A DNA stretch of 64,000 bases from Paenibacillus foliorum (GCF_013141765.1 NZ_WHOD01000128.1:124001-188000), one strand, 5' to 3'; positions 34,059 to 43,399 are shown, counted from the stretch's first letter. Translations and numbers: made by a program. The notes: generated by a model not told the origin, from the sequence alone.

Positions 34059-34847
34059 CTACTTGATCCGCTCCGGATGAGTGTACACATTGAAAGTTTG
34101 CCCGCGAATAAAACCAATCACCGTAATGCCCAGTTCCTCAGCAAGCTGCAGCGCAAGCTGCGTTGGAGCCGATTTGGAAAGTATAATGCCCGCACCAATC
34201 TTAGCTGTTTTTAGCAGCACTTCCGAGGATATTCTGCCGCTGAATGCAATTATTTTTCCTTTTAGTGGAATATGATTGCGAATGCAGTAGCCATAAATTT
34301 TGTCCAATGCGTTATGTCTGCCAATGTCCGTACGTGTTATAAGTACCCCTTCCATATCGCATAGTGCTGCATTGTGAACCCCGCCCGTGCTCTGAAACTC
34401 TAGTGAAGCATGCTGAAGCTGACGCATCAGCTCCAAGCACTGCAGAGCAGTAATGATGGTGTTTCCTAATGGAATGGTTTTGGCCGTACGGGCATCGTTA
34501 TGAAAATAAAACTGTCTGCTTTTGCCGCAGCAGGAACCAATAAATCGCTTGTTCACCCAATCCTTAGCGGTGTTCTGCTTAATAGCCAGCTCTACTTCAG
34601 CTATCCCTCGGCTATCGTCTATGTTTAAGCTGCGCAGCTCTGAAGCTGACCGAATGATCCCCTCGGAGGCAAGAAAACCAATCACCAGATCCTCCAAATC
34701 CGTTGGAGTACATACAATGGTTGCAAACTCCTCCCGGTCCAGCTTGATGGTAAGCGGAAACTCGGTCACGACCTCATCATCTTGCTGCTGCAGTTCTCCA
34801 CCGATATATTTGGTAATCTGCCATACTACTGTGACTGGTTTATCCAC
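34059..34847 (-). CDS. fdhD: Formate dehydrogenase accessory sulfurtransferase FdhD
   Basis: A 262-residue FdhD. It transfers sulfur from cysteine desulfurase to the molybdenum of formate dehydrogenase. Landmarks are EFPLTIKLDREEFATI near residue 27, GSCCGKS (the redox-active cysteine loop, here Cys-Cys), STGGVHNAAL and DIGRHNALDKIYGY. GTG start with GGAGTGA six bases upstream. Follows the oxidoreductase gene by six bases, a standard fdhF-fdhD arrangement. Confidence 0.93.
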   Translation of the reverse strand: MDKPVTVVWQITKYIGGELQQQDDEVVTEFPLTIKLDREEFATIVCTPTDLEDLVIGFLASEGIIRSASELRSLNIDDSRGIAEVELAIKQNTAKDWVNKRFIGSCCGKSRQFYFHNDARTAKTIPLGNTIITALQCLELMRQLQHASLEFQSTGGVHNAALCDMEGVLITRTDIGRHNALDKIYGYCIRNHIPLKGKIIAFSGRISSEVLLKTAKIGAGIILSKSAPTQLALQLAEELGITVIGFIRGQTFNVYTHPERIK

Positions 34848-34853
34848 TCGCGA

Positions 34854-37205
34854 TCACTCCATTTCCGTTTCCAATTCCGCAATCCGCTTCTCCACATATT
34901 TGGTATCTTTGAAGGCATGGAACGTTTCCGCTTTCTCTACTATTGCTGTCGTATTATATTCAGGAATACCGGCGTGCGGTTCATACACTCCTTTGGGTAT
35001 TAATGAGTTGCCCTCCGGCCAGTGCACTTCAATATTCCCCGTCTGAACTCTCACCGTCTTAGCCCTTCCATGCAGCATACCGTATTGATTGTAAACGACA
35101 ATGGCATCGCCCTCCTTCACCCCCATCGACTTAGCGTCCTCAGGATTCAACAGTACATCGTAGCGGTCTGCCCCGTTAAACGGATCTATATCACTGTAAA
35201 TCATGGAATTGAATTGCTTGCCTCGCCTCGTAGTTACGCGGAAATGCCCTTCAGGCTTGCGAAGCTCAGGCTGTTCGATAGGAATTAATCGTCCACGGCC
35301 ATCCTGGGTGGGACACGCTCCTCCCTCACACAACCAGGCACCACCCCATTGAAAAACATCACCTCGTTGGGTTAGATGCTGAATACCATCATAGTAAGGC
35401 GCAGCCACTGCAATCTCGCTGCGGATATCCTGAGCGCTTTCAAAAGCAACCAGCCGCTTGTAAGCTGGGTTAACCCTTGCGGCAAGCTCTGCATAAATCG
35501 CCCACTCCGACCGTGCTTCCCCTATTCGCGGGCCATCGATTTGAGGCGAGAAGTAGACCATTCTCTCCGTAGAAGTCGATGTTCCTCCTCCTGGCTGTTC
35601 ATAGCGTGTCATCGCCGGAAGCACAACTACAGCTTCCTTGGCGTCTGCCAGTGTTGATGTGTTCAATACAATGTCCTGATGAACTCGAAGCTCAACACTT
35701 TCCAAGCAATGCTCTACGAAAGCCGGATCAGGCATTGTTTCCAGAAAGTTGCCGCCTGATGTATAAAACAGCTTCAGCTTGCGTTCATGACCATTCGGCA
35801 GCTGCGCGTTTTCTAAGGATACACCGACTATATCTCCTTGCCACCTAGGCAGCTTAAAGCCCCATGCTTGTTCAATCCGCTCGATGTCGGGACGTTTGAA
35901 TTCACCTCCCGGCAGACTGAACGGATCAGCCCCCATCTCGCCTGAGCCCTGCACTCCGCTGTGACCGCGGATTGGCATCAGCCCGCAGTGAGCTCTACCG
36001 AGGAAGCCGCGCAGCAGCGCAAGGTTCGCTACCTGCGAAATATTATCCGTGCCAAAGCGGTGCTGGGTTAAGCCCATACTCCAGACGAACACAGCTGACT
36101 TCGCTCCGGCTAGCAGCTGCGCAAATTCGAGCATGCGCTCACGACTCAACCCAGAGGAGCGCTCCAGAAGCTCCCAATCCTGCTTCTTCACATGAGCTTT
36201 AAGCTCCTCATAGCCGCCGGTATGCATGCGAATAAATTCATGATCTACCGCGGAGCCTCGCACCCGATCTTCCATTTGGAACCAATGCTTCATGACACCG
36301 TTCATGAAAGCAATATCTCCCCCGATGTTAACCTGATAGAAGTCATCGGTCAGCTTGGTTCCGAACAACGCCGACTCAGGAATGGACGGAATCCAATATT
36401 TCTCCATCGAAGGCTCGTAATAAGGGTTAATTACGATAATTTTAGTTCCTTTGCGCTTCGCAGCGTACATATATTTGGTTGACACCGGTTGGTTATTCGC
36501 AGCTACACTACCCCAAAAGATAAGCACATCGGTGCCGATCCAGTCTTTGTAATTACAGCTCGATGCTCCGATTCCTATGGAGCGCTTAAGAGCAGTTTTG
36601 GAAGGAGAATGACAAATCCGTGAAGCATTGTCGATATGGTTGGTTCCGAGGAGTCGGGCTACCTTAGCGGCAGCGTAATACGACTCGTTAGTAATACCGC
36701 GAGCGGTAAGGTAAAAGGCGAGCTGCTTGGGATCAATCGCGCGAATCTTGGCCGCGATGAAATCCAATGCTTCGTCCCACGATAGGCGGGAGAAGCGGGT
36801 TTCGCCCTTGCGCCGGATCAACGGATACGGGAGCCGGCCGAGCTTGCGCAGCTCGGTGCTGTCCATCTTCCGCAGAGCGGAGATGTCCTGGTGCAGCACC
36901 TCAGGCTTGATCGGCGGCATCGTATTGAGCCGCAGCACATTCAGCCGCGTCGTGCACAGATGCGGCCCCTCCAGTGTCCGGTCATACAAGCCGGACACGC
37001 CTAGCGCGCAACCATCACAGACCCCTTGGGTCAGGATGCGGTAAGCGTAAGGCAGCTGGTCGCGGTTATCCCACGCGACCTTGAGTGTATCATTAATATG
37101 ATGAGGCTTAATTTGGCCTAATCCAAAAGGAACCTTACTGACCCACAGCTTCGGGTCCAGCTGCTTCGGCAGGCGAATGGGGCCCGTATGTTTGGTTGTT
37201 CCCAT
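34854..37205 (-). CDS. FdhF/YdeP family molybdopterin oxidoreductase
   Basis: About 783 residues, near the length of E. coli YdeP (about 760) and shorter than the NAD-type formate dehydrogenases with N-terminal ferredoxin domains. It has an N-terminal CDGCALG segment (Cys63, Cys66) and a further Cys near 84, molybdopterin-guanine-dinucleotide landmarks (WGSVAANNQPVS, RGHSGVQGSGEMGADP, MTRYEQPGGGTSTSTERM) and a C-terminal dinucleotide-binding domain. YdeP-type proteins have an unproven reaction, so formate is likely but not certain. GGAGGAGG sets the ATG at 37205. Parts of the gene are GC-rich, with long antisense open frames. Preceded by a structured 225-bp leader. Confidence 0.87.
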   Translation of the reverse strand: MGTTKHTGPIRLPKQLDPKLWVSKVPFGLGQIKPHHINDTLKVAWDNRDQLPYAYRILTQGVCDGCALGVSGLYDRTLEGPHLCTTRLNVLRLNTMPPIKPEVLHQDISALRKMDSTELRKLGRLPYPLIRRKGETRFSRLSWDEALDFIAAKIRAIDPKQLAFYLTARGITNESYYAAAKVARLLGTNHIDNASRICHSPSKTALKRSIGIGASSCNYKDWIGTDVLIFWGSVAANNQPVSTKYMYAAKRKGTKIIVINPYYEPSMEKYWIPSIPESALFGTKLTDDFYQVNIGGDIAFMNGVMKHWFQMEDRVRGSAVDHEFIRMHTGGYEELKAHVKKQDWELLERSSGLSRERMLEFAQLLAGAKSAVFVWSMGLTQHRFGTDNISQVANLALLRGFLGRAHCGLMPIRGHSGVQGSGEMGADPFSLPGGEFKRPDIERIEQAWGFKLPRWQGDIVGVSLENAQLPNGHERKLKLFYTSGGNFLETMPDPAFVEHCLESVELRVHQDIVLNTSTLADAKEAVVVLPAMTRYEQPGGGTSTSTERMVYFSPQIDGPRIGEARSEWAIYAELAARVNPAYKRLVAFESAQDIRSEIAVAAPYYDGIQHLTQRGDVFQWGGAWLCEGGACPTQDGRGRLIPIEQPELRKPEGHFRVTTRRGKQFNSMIYSDIDPFNGADRYDVLLNPEDAKSMGVKEGDAIVVYNQYGMLHGRAKTVRVQTGNIEVHWPEGNSLIPKGVYEPHAGIPEYNTTAIVEKAETFHAFKDTKYVEKRIAELETEME

Positions 37206-37430
37206 TGATAATTCCTCCTCCATAAATATATGTAGTGCCCCCTGTTTCTACGAAAAAAGCCGCAACAGACGTGCCCTCGTTTGTTGGTTATCGTTCAACA
37301 AAGAAAGTGTCTATTACGGCTGTTAGTCTTGAGCAGGATCGCTGCTAAGTGCCAACGGCACATGTATCATTTTGTAAGGTGATGATTGCTACATTCGTTA
37401 TTAAAAACAGGCTGCTGTATAAAAGTATGC
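37206..37430 (-). promoter_or_regulatory. Structured leader with attenuator-like hairpin before fdhF-type gene
   Basis: 225 bp between the DUF2294 stop and the oxidoreductase start. Reading the minus strand there are hairpins GTGCC-GTT-GGCAC and AGCAG-CGATC-CTGCT, then a two-tier hairpin: outer stem AGCCGTAATAGAC with GTCTGTTGCGGCT (37309-37321 and 37258-37270), inner stem TTTGTTG with CAACAAA, followed by a T6 tract (37253-37258). It is shaped like a terminator or riboswitch-controlled attenuator, but I recognise no known riboswitch class. Confidence 0.6.
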
Positions 37431-37790
37431 CTAAGAGAACTTACTCTGGATATTTTGATCGAACACGAAAATCGACATCCCGAAGTCTTTATCAAGATCA
37501 ATATCTACAAACAGCTCGATAAATTTGGCTCCCAATAGCTGCTCCATCTCTACAGGCGGGTGATTACGGTACATATCCTTAACCATTTCTGTTCTGGCAT
37601 TACGCAGAACCTGCTTACCATCCGTTCCTGATGCTATGAACTTTTCAACAGGCGAGAGGTTCCCCTCCATCTCACAAATCGCCCAATACTTACAGAAGGT
37701 GGTCCGGATCTCTCTTGGCCCTTTGCCCATATGACGTTTTCGAAACGCTTTCACTAAATTGCTAAATTCCGCTTCAACTTTATTCATCAA
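37431..37790 (-). CDS. DUF2294 family protein
   Basis: A 119-residue soluble protein of the DUF2294 type (KVEAEFSNLVKAFRKRHMGKGPREIR at the N-terminus, ending in an acidic DIDLDKDFGMSIFVFDQN). In Bacilli these small proteins are often found near molybdenum oxidoreductase and formate genes, and this one lies directly upstream of the fdhF-type gene. A role in formate metabolism is inferred from context. The first Met is used; a second ATG is one codon later. Confidence 0.72.
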   Translation of the reverse strand: MMNKVEAEFSNLVKAFRKRHMGKGPREIRTTFCKYWAICEMEGNLSPVEKFIASGTDGKQVLRNARTEMVKDMYRNHPPVEMEQLLGAKFIELFVDIDLDKDFGMSIFVFDQNIQSKFS

Positions 37791-37982
37791 CGGATTTCCT
37801 CATTTTCTTTCGATCTGAAACTTTTCTTGCTGCTTCAAATTTTATCACGGACCTGACGAGAGTACAATTATTACTTGAGAGAACCGTTACGATTTCGGCC
37901 TCTCTTACTGTTGCTGGCTTGCTTTCGTCCACTGCTACCCTACAGTGGTGGGAGGCATGAATAGGTTGTTCCATCGAAACCT

Positions 37983-38681
37983 TCAACTAAAATAGGTGTC
38001 AAACTGCCCTTTTAATGAAGCCATTTCCCCAGGCAATCGGCTTAAATGCACACGTAATAGTTCGCCAGTTAGCTGCTCATCATTTGCTCGAACTGCAGCC
38101 CATATCCGTCGATGCTGATCCGTTAAATCATGCATGTTGTTCAACTGTCTGAGCGTCAAAAAACGCAGCCGATTTAAATGACCACGCATATGATTGACAA
38201 CCGTCAACAAGGTCTGATTACCGCTTAGCTCCAGAATGTGCCTGTGAAACGACTCGTCCAGCTGCAGGAACGAGACAGCATCATTGTTTTGAGCAGCATC
38301 CTTCTGCTGTTCAATAAGGAGATCAACTAGCTTCCCGCTACTTATATAAGGCTCTTGATCATTCGCCCATTTTCGTGCCACGATCTGGAATGCGGCCGTT
38401 TCCAAGCTCTCACGAACAAAACGCGTCTCCTCTACCTTCGTTTCAGAGATTAAGGTGACCTTTGCTCCCTTTTGCGGCAAAATCTCGATTAGTTCCTCTG
38501 ACAGCAGCATACGAAAAGCTTCTCGAATCGGAGTTCTGCTGACTCCAAGCGATGCCGCTAATTCATTTTCATAAATCATTTGCCCTGGTTCAAACTGAAG
38601 CGAGATTATGGCGTCCCGAATCGATTCATACGCTCTTTCACCCAAGGTTTGCCGAGTCGACTGTAGGTTGGCAAATTTCAT
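37983..38681 (-). CDS. GntR family (FadR/FCD subfamily) transcriptional regulator
   Basis: About 232 residues: N-terminal winged helix (YENELAASLGVSRTPIREAFRML) and C-terminal all-helical FCD ligand-binding domain. Metal or ligand residues include the DESFHRHILELSGN segment, typical of FCD domains. The first ATG at 38720 falls inside the -10 box, so the ATG at 38681, with GGGGGAA just upstream, is chosen. A 20-bp dyad overlaps the promoter and suggests autoregulation. The target could be the downstream DUF2294-fdhF operon or an unlinked sugar-acid operon. Confidence 0.85.
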   Translation of the reverse strand: MKFANLQSTRQTLGERAYESIRDAIISLQFEPGQMIYENELAASLGVSRTPIREAFRMLLSEELIEILPQKGAKVTLISETKVEETRFVRESLETAAFQIVARKWANDQEPYISSGKLVDLLIEQQKDAAQNNDAVSFLQLDESFHRHILELSGNQTLLTVVNHMRGHLNRLRFLTLRQLNNMHDLTDQHRRIWAAVRANDEQLTGELLRVHLSRLPGEMASLKGQFDTYFS

Positions 38682-38718
38682 AAGTTCCCCCGCTTCCTTA
38701 TATAGCTCATTATTAGTC

Positions 38719-38748
38719 ATTATACTTGTGTACTTGTATACATATCAA
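38719..38748 (-). promoter_or_regulatory. GntR gene promoter with overlapping dyad
   Basis: On the minus strand TTGATA (38743-38748), 18 bp, TATAAT (38719-38724). TATACTTGTGTACTTGTATA at 38721-38740 is a dyad with repeated TACAAGTA-type half-sites between the boxes, a likely repressor operator. Confidence 0.6.
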
Positions 38749-38777
38749 CTATCCAATAATTATTTCCATTATCGCGC

Positions 38778-38822
38778 AAAAAAACCTGCCGATTTCTCCT
38801 ATTAAGAAGAAACCGCAGGCTT
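38778..38822 (-). terminator. Terminator of the SGNH hydrolase gene
   Basis: On the minus strand CCTGCGGTTTCTT pairs with AGAAATCGGCAGG and is followed by a run of T residues. Confidence 0.85.
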
Positions 38823-38828
38823 TTCGAG

Positions 38829-39485
38829 CTACTCTTTATTCCAATCGAAGCCCACTTCTTTCAAAAATGCGCGGGCCAACACCATATGCCCAGTCATATT
38901 AGGGTGAACACGATCCCACGCCAGCTCAGCTGGATAGGTATGCTCCAAAACAGGTTGAAAAGCCTCTTGAACATCAATAAACTTCGTCTGATTAGAGGCC
39001 GCGATTTCCTTAACCGCTCTGCCATATTCATCCATAGTCTTCCGCATTGCATCATTAGCGTTAGGTTCGATATAAAAAGGAGTAAAAAGGATGATCCCTT
39101 TCACCAAAGGCTTTGTTGATTTTACTAGCTCATCCAGCGTCCTTATGTATTCTTCCAAATATACATGGGTTTCCTTGATTACCGATTGATCGTATTGACG
39201 CCAGACGTCATTGATGCCAATCATAATGGATACCCAGTCAGGCTGCAAATCAATCACATCGGTCTGCCAACGTTCCTTAAGATTGCGCACTGTGTTGCCG
39301 CTGATCCCCATATTGATGATCCGCATAGATAATTCAGGGTAAACGGAATTGATGAGAGCGCTAACAGCAGCCACATAACCTTTGCCGATTGCATCACCAC
39401 GACCTTCTCCGTAGGGTCTTTTGCGCTCTGTATCGGTGATGGAATCGCCTATCATGACTAGCTTGTCATTTTTGCTGAATATCAT
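38829..39485 (-). CDS. SGNH/GDSL hydrolase
   Basis: A 218-residue esterase fold with all four SGNH blocks: IGDSITD (Ser), GISGNT (Gly), GINDVWR (Asn) and WDRVHPNMTGH (Asp and His). No signal peptide. Family members hydrolyse acyl or acetyl esters of lipids and sugars; with xylan-related genes nearby, a xylo-oligosaccharide deacetylase is possible. Monocistronic with its own terminator. Confidence 0.9.
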   Translation of the reverse strand: MIFSKNDKLVMIGDSITDTERKRPYGEGRGDAIGKGYVAAVSALINSVYPELSMRIINMGISGNTVRNLKERWQTDVIDLQPDWVSIMIGINDVWRQYDQSVIKETHVYLEEYIRTLDELVKSTKPLVKGIILFTPFYIEPNANDAMRKTMDEYGRAVKEIAASNQTKFIDVQEAFQPVLEHTYPAELAWDRVHPNMTGHMVLARAFLKEVGFDWNKE

Positions 39486-39740
39486 AATTATTCTACCTTT
39501 CTTTCTGCTGCTATAGTGTTGTTATCAATAAGATAATACCCATGAAGGATGGGCTTTTCAAGCTTTTTCTATCAGATTTAATGCCTTCCCCCTAAATTGT
39601 AGATTTAAAAATCCAACTAAAAATAGCGTGACAAGTCTGTTTTTATAACCTGTTCTCGACCTTTTTGTGATCATTCCAGATTGTAAAATTCAGCATTTGC
39701 ACGCTAGTTTTTTGTAATTGTTATAAATGAGAATAATTCC

Positions 39741-41726
39741 TTACCAACCTAACGCTTTCTTACCAGCCTCAAGGGCGGCAGTAATTCGATCCACATCGTA
39801 GACGCTGCCCTTCCAGGTTCCACCGCTTACCGCTTGGAGCGCAGCCCACAACCTGGTGTCATCCGGCAGCTTCGTGTCCGGCTTCATCTCAGGATGAGGC
39901 TCCCTTGCAGCCAATATTTCAGCGCCAGCTTCTGGACTGACCGGCTGGTCCTCGCTGCCGATAAAATGAACCGTTCCCTCCAGCTTGTGTGTATCCACTA
40001 CAATGTCGATCAAGTCGCCATCCCGCAGCTTACCGATGGGTCCTCCCGCCAGCGCCTCTGGACCGACATGCCCGAAGCAAGCACCGGTAGACACGCCGGA
40101 AAAACGGGCATCCGTAATTAAGGATACATACTTGCCGAAGGAGAGATGCTTTAACGCCGATGTCAGCTGATACGTCTCTTCCATTCCGGTTCCAGACGGT
40201 CCGCGACCGATTAGAACCATAATATCTCCAGCTTGGATACCGCCGGTTTTGATCGAGGCAATGGCTGCTCTTTCCGTCGTAAACACTTTGGCCTTGCCCC
40301 TGTGACGATAAACGCCTTCGCTATCCAGTACCGATCGATCTATGGAGGTTGATTTAATCACAGCACCCTCAGGAGCGATGTTACCGGTCGGGAACGTCAC
40401 CGTAGACGTCAACCCTCTGCTCTCAGCTTTCTCCGGGCTCATGATCACGTCATCTGGATCGACTCCGTCCAATTGAACCAGCAGCTCACGTACCTTCTGT
40501 CTGCGCTCGCTTGCTTCCCACCAGTCTAACACCGTTCCGAGCGTTTCACCTGTAACTGTTAGGACAGTTTCGTCCAGCAACCCGAGACGGCGCAGATGAA
40601 GCATAACCTCCGGCACACCGCCAGCCAGAAACACTCTGACCGTCGGATGGTATTCAGGTCCATTAGGCAGCACGCTTACCAAACGGGGAACTCGGCGATT
40701 TACCTCGGTCCAGTCTTGCACATCTGGCACATGAAGTCCTGCCGCATGTGCTATTGCCGGGATATGCAGCAATAGATTGGTCGAACCGCCGAAAGCTGCG
40801 TGTACGACCATAGCGTTACGGATTGCTCCATCCGTAAGTATGTCCTTCATCCGGAGGCCTCTGGCCTCCATGGCAGTTACAGCCCGGGCAGACTGCCGGG
40901 CTACTTCCTCCCACATCGGCTGGCCGGATGGTGATAGGGCCGAATGCGGAACCGTCATCCCCATCGCTTCGGCAACGACCTGTGCCGTTGCGGCAGTTCC
41001 GAGGAACTGACAGCCGCCCCCCGGCGTCGCACAGGCTCTACAGCCCAGATCGGCCGCTTCCTCCAGCGTCATCTCTCCGCTGGCATATCTGGCGCCAATG
41101 GTTTGGATCTTCCCTGCATCCTCCCCTTGCTCCGGCGGCAGGGTAACCCCGCCGGGAACAATGATGCAGGGCAGCTCGTGCATCGCAGCCAGAGCGAGCA
41201 TCATCGCCGGCAGCCCCTTATCACAGGTCGCGACCCCGATCACGCCTTTGCGTGTGGGGAGCGAACGGATTAGGCGGCGGAATACGATGGCTGCATCATT
41301 GCGGTACGGCAGGGAATCGAACATGCCGTCAGTTCCTTGCGAGCGACCATCACAAGGGTCGCTCACGAATCCGGCAAACGGGACGCCTCCCCTGCCGGAG
41401 AGCTCCAACGCGGCCGCCTGCATGAGCAGGCCTACCTCCCAATGGCCGGTATGATAACCCAAAGCGACTGGAGTTCCGTCCTCCTTGCGAATACCGCCCT
41501 GAGTGCTCAGAATTAGGTACTGTTTTCCCCCAAGTCGCTCGGGAGACCAGCCCATTCCGACATTTTGCGAAAGACCGAACAGCTCCCCGCTTGGAGCATT
41601 CAGAAGCATGTCGCGAGTTAGAGGTAAAGAGCCTGCCGGGCCCGGAGCTTTAGTTCGAATCTCATATAAATCTTCTTGCGAAGCACCCATAATTCCGAGT
41701 AACGACTCTGTCAACGCAATCCACAC
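39741..41726 (-). CDS. YjhG/YagF family D-xylonate dehydratase
   Basis: A 661-residue IlvD/Edd-family [Fe-S] dehydratase of the YjhG/YagF type. It dehydrates D-xylonate to 2-keto-3-deoxy-D-xylonate. Cysteines expected for the cluster are in VSDPCDGRSQG, GVATCDKGLPA and CATPGGGCQFLGTA. The start is a GTG at 41726 preceded closely by AAAGG; a TTG at 41714 with better spacing is possible. Last gene of the oxidative pentose operon, 74 bp after the aldehyde dehydrogenase with a hairpin between them. Confidence 0.9.
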   Translation of the reverse strand: MWIALTESLLGIMGASQEDLYEIRTKAPGPAGSLPLTRDMLLNAPSGELFGLSQNVGMGWSPERLGGKQYLILSTQGGIRKEDGTPVALGYHTGHWEVGLLMQAAALELSGRGGVPFAGFVSDPCDGRSQGTDGMFDSLPYRNDAAIVFRRLIRSLPTRKGVIGVATCDKGLPAMMLALAAMHELPCIIVPGGVTLPPEQGEDAGKIQTIGARYASGEMTLEEAADLGCRACATPGGGCQFLGTAATAQVVAEAMGMTVPHSALSPSGQPMWEEVARQSARAVTAMEARGLRMKDILTDGAIRNAMVVHAAFGGSTNLLLHIPAIAHAAGLHVPDVQDWTEVNRRVPRLVSVLPNGPEYHPTVRVFLAGGVPEVMLHLRRLGLLDETVLTVTGETLGTVLDWWEASERRQKVRELLVQLDGVDPDDVIMSPEKAESRGLTSTVTFPTGNIAPEGAVIKSTSIDRSVLDSEGVYRHRGKAKVFTTERAAIASIKTGGIQAGDIMVLIGRGPSGTGMEETYQLTSALKHLSFGKYVSLITDARFSGVSTGACFGHVGPEALAGGPIGKLRDGDLIDIVVDTHKLEGTVHFIGSEDQPVSPEAGAEILAAREPHPEMKPDTKLPDDTRLWAALQAVSGGTWKGSVYDVDRITAALEAGKKALGW

Positions 41727-41753
41727 CTTTCCTTTGTCCTTCTATACAAATTA

Positions 41754-41790
41754 CGGTCACATCACGTAAAAGAGAACGTAAATGTGACCG
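41754..41790 (-). terminator. Intercistronic hairpin between aldehyde dehydrogenase and dehydratase genes
   Basis: CGGTCACAT (41754-41762) pairs with ATGTGACCG (41782-41790), continued by an inner CGT/ACG. There is no strong T-tract, so it is more likely a processing or stability element than a full terminator. Confidence 0.5.
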
Positions 41791-41800
41791 CAAGCTCATG

Positions 41801-43267
41801 CTATGCTTTTACAAACACTGTCTTAATCGCAGTGAAAAATTCAATTGCCGCTTGTCCTTGTTCGCGTGAATGTGAGCTCGACTGCTTCATTCCACCGAAC
41901 GGAGCCTGCAGCTCCACACCGGCAGTTTCGGCATTCACTCTTACAAGTCCAGCTTCCATGTCCTGAATAAAGGTAAGCAGATTGCTAATGCTTGCCGTAT
42001 AGATAGAGGCGCTCAGTCCAAACTCGACTTCATTAGCTGCTTCAATCGCCTGCTCCATAGTGTCAACTTTGATCAAAGCCAGTACAGGTCCAAAGATTTC
42101 TTCCTTGGAAATGGTCATCGACGAATTAACATTATCGAATACGGTCGGTGTTACAAAGAAACCATCGGCTAATGCCGGATCTTCAGGACGGCCGCCACCA
42201 TGAAGTAATACAGCTCCTTCTTCAATTCCTTTTTGGATATAAGAAAGTACGGTTTCCAGCTGGTTTTCATTAGCGCATGGCCCCATCCAAGTGTCACCTT
42301 CAAGCCCGTTTCCAACTTTAATCGTACGAACCTTAGCCATCAGCTTTTCTCTAAATTCATCGTAAACTTCGCTTAGTACAATAACACGGCTAGTCGCTGT
42401 ACATTTTTGGCCAGTCGAACGGAGTCCTCCGCTGATTGTTCCTTCTACCGCCAAATCAAGATCGGCATCCGCAGCAACGATTACCGGATTTTTGCCGCCC
42501 ATCTCAAGCTGATATTTAGCACCTCTCGCTAATGCTGCTTGCCCCACCTGCTTACCAACCTGGTTGGAGCCTGTAAAGGTAATCCCGCTCACATCTGAAT
42601 GCTCAGCAAGCCCTTGTCCGATTACAGAGCCTTTGCCTGTGACTAAATTGACGACACCAGCTGGAAAACCTGCTTCTGCAAAGCATTCGATGACTTTAGA
42701 AGCTGTGACAGCTGTTTCCTGTGCAGGCTTTAGCACTACACTATTGCCGTAAATCAAGGCTGGAGCCATTTTCCAAATCGGAATCGCAACCGGGAAATTC
42801 CAAGGTGCAATTACACCGACCACGCCAAGAGGCACACGAGTTGTGAACATAAGGGCATCAGCATCTGTCGATGGAATCACATCGCCGACTTTGCGCATGC
42901 CTTCACCTGCATAGTAACGCAGGATGGCGATGCCTCTCGCCGTTTCTCCCTTAGCTTCAGGCAACGTTTTTCCCATTTCGCGAGTCATCGTTTCTGCGAT
43001 CTCATTTAACCGCTTCTCCATTACATTGGCAGCCTTGTAGAGAAACTCCCCTCTGGCTGAACCGGCGAGCTTTCTCCATGCTTTTTGCGCATGCTTAGCG
43101 CTCTGTACGGCACGGTCAAGATCCTCGGCTGTAGATAATTGAATGTAGCCGACCACTTCATTTTTATTCGCAGGGCTGATGCTTGAAACGGTTTCACCGC
43201 TTACGGATGGGCTCCATTCACCATTAATAAAGTTTTGATACGTTGGTGCGTTGACTGCTGTAGACAT
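41801..43267 (-). CDS. Alpha-ketoglutaric semialdehyde dehydrogenase
   Basis: A 488-residue NAD(P)-dependent aldehyde dehydrogenase. Catalytic Cys in GQKCTATSR, general-base Glu in QLEMGGKNP, and APWNFPVAIPIWKMAPAL for cofactor binding. It resembles Bacillus YcbD/GucD KGSADH, which oxidises 2,5-dioxopentanoate to 2-oxoglutarate, the last step of the Weimberg and glucarate routes. Its position between the FAH-type dehydratase and xylonate dehydratase genes supports that role. AAGGAGG precedes the ATG. Confidence 0.9.
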   Translation of the reverse strand: MSTAVNAPTYQNFINGEWSPSVSGETVSSISPANKNEVVGYIQLSTAEDLDRAVQSAKHAQKAWRKLAGSARGEFLYKAANVMEKRLNEIAETMTREMGKTLPEAKGETARGIAILRYYAGEGMRKVGDVIPSTDADALMFTTRVPLGVVGVIAPWNFPVAIPIWKMAPALIYGNSVVLKPAQETAVTASKVIECFAEAGFPAGVVNLVTGKGSVIGQGLAEHSDVSGITFTGSNQVGKQVGQAALARGAKYQLEMGGKNPVIVAADADLDLAVEGTISGGLRSTGQKCTATSRVIVLSEVYDEFREKLMAKVRTIKVGNGLEGDTWMGPCANENQLETVLSYIQKGIEEGAVLLHGGGRPEDPALADGFFVTPTVFDNVNSSMTISKEEIFGPVLALIKVDTMEQAIEAANEVEFGLSASIYTASISNLLTFIQDMEAGLVRVNAETAGVELQAPFGGMKQSSSHSREQGQAAIEFFTAIKTVFVKA

Positions 43268-43399
43268 GTTTGTTCCTCCTTGAGTTGTTTTTTACTTTAA
43301 AGGATAAAATCCAAAATCAGTGTTTGGCAGGTCGGAAGAGTAAAGATTAACTGGAATTTCTGCAGCTAATTCGCCCTTCACATCATCAATAAGCACCCT

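Noticed and set aside
35022..37044. Several plus-strand open frames across the fdhF-type gene
   Set aside because: They are by-products of the GC-rich codons of the oxidoreductase; none has a start signal or a family match.
37780..37986. Minus-strand 68-codon frame between the GntR and DUF2294 genes
   Set aside because: It fits the gap and overlaps both neighbours, and a weak AAGG lies before an internal ATG, but the product has no features and the start is doubtful.
39560..39600. Small hairpin CCCAT-GAAGG-ATGGG after the dehydratase gene
   Set aside because: Located near 39540-39556 and could be a weak terminator, but the stem is only five to six base pairs and the T-rich side faces the wrong strand.
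40777..41454. Plus-strand open frames across the xylonate dehydratase gene
   Set aside because: Antisense shadows in a GC-rich gene, with no ribosome sites.
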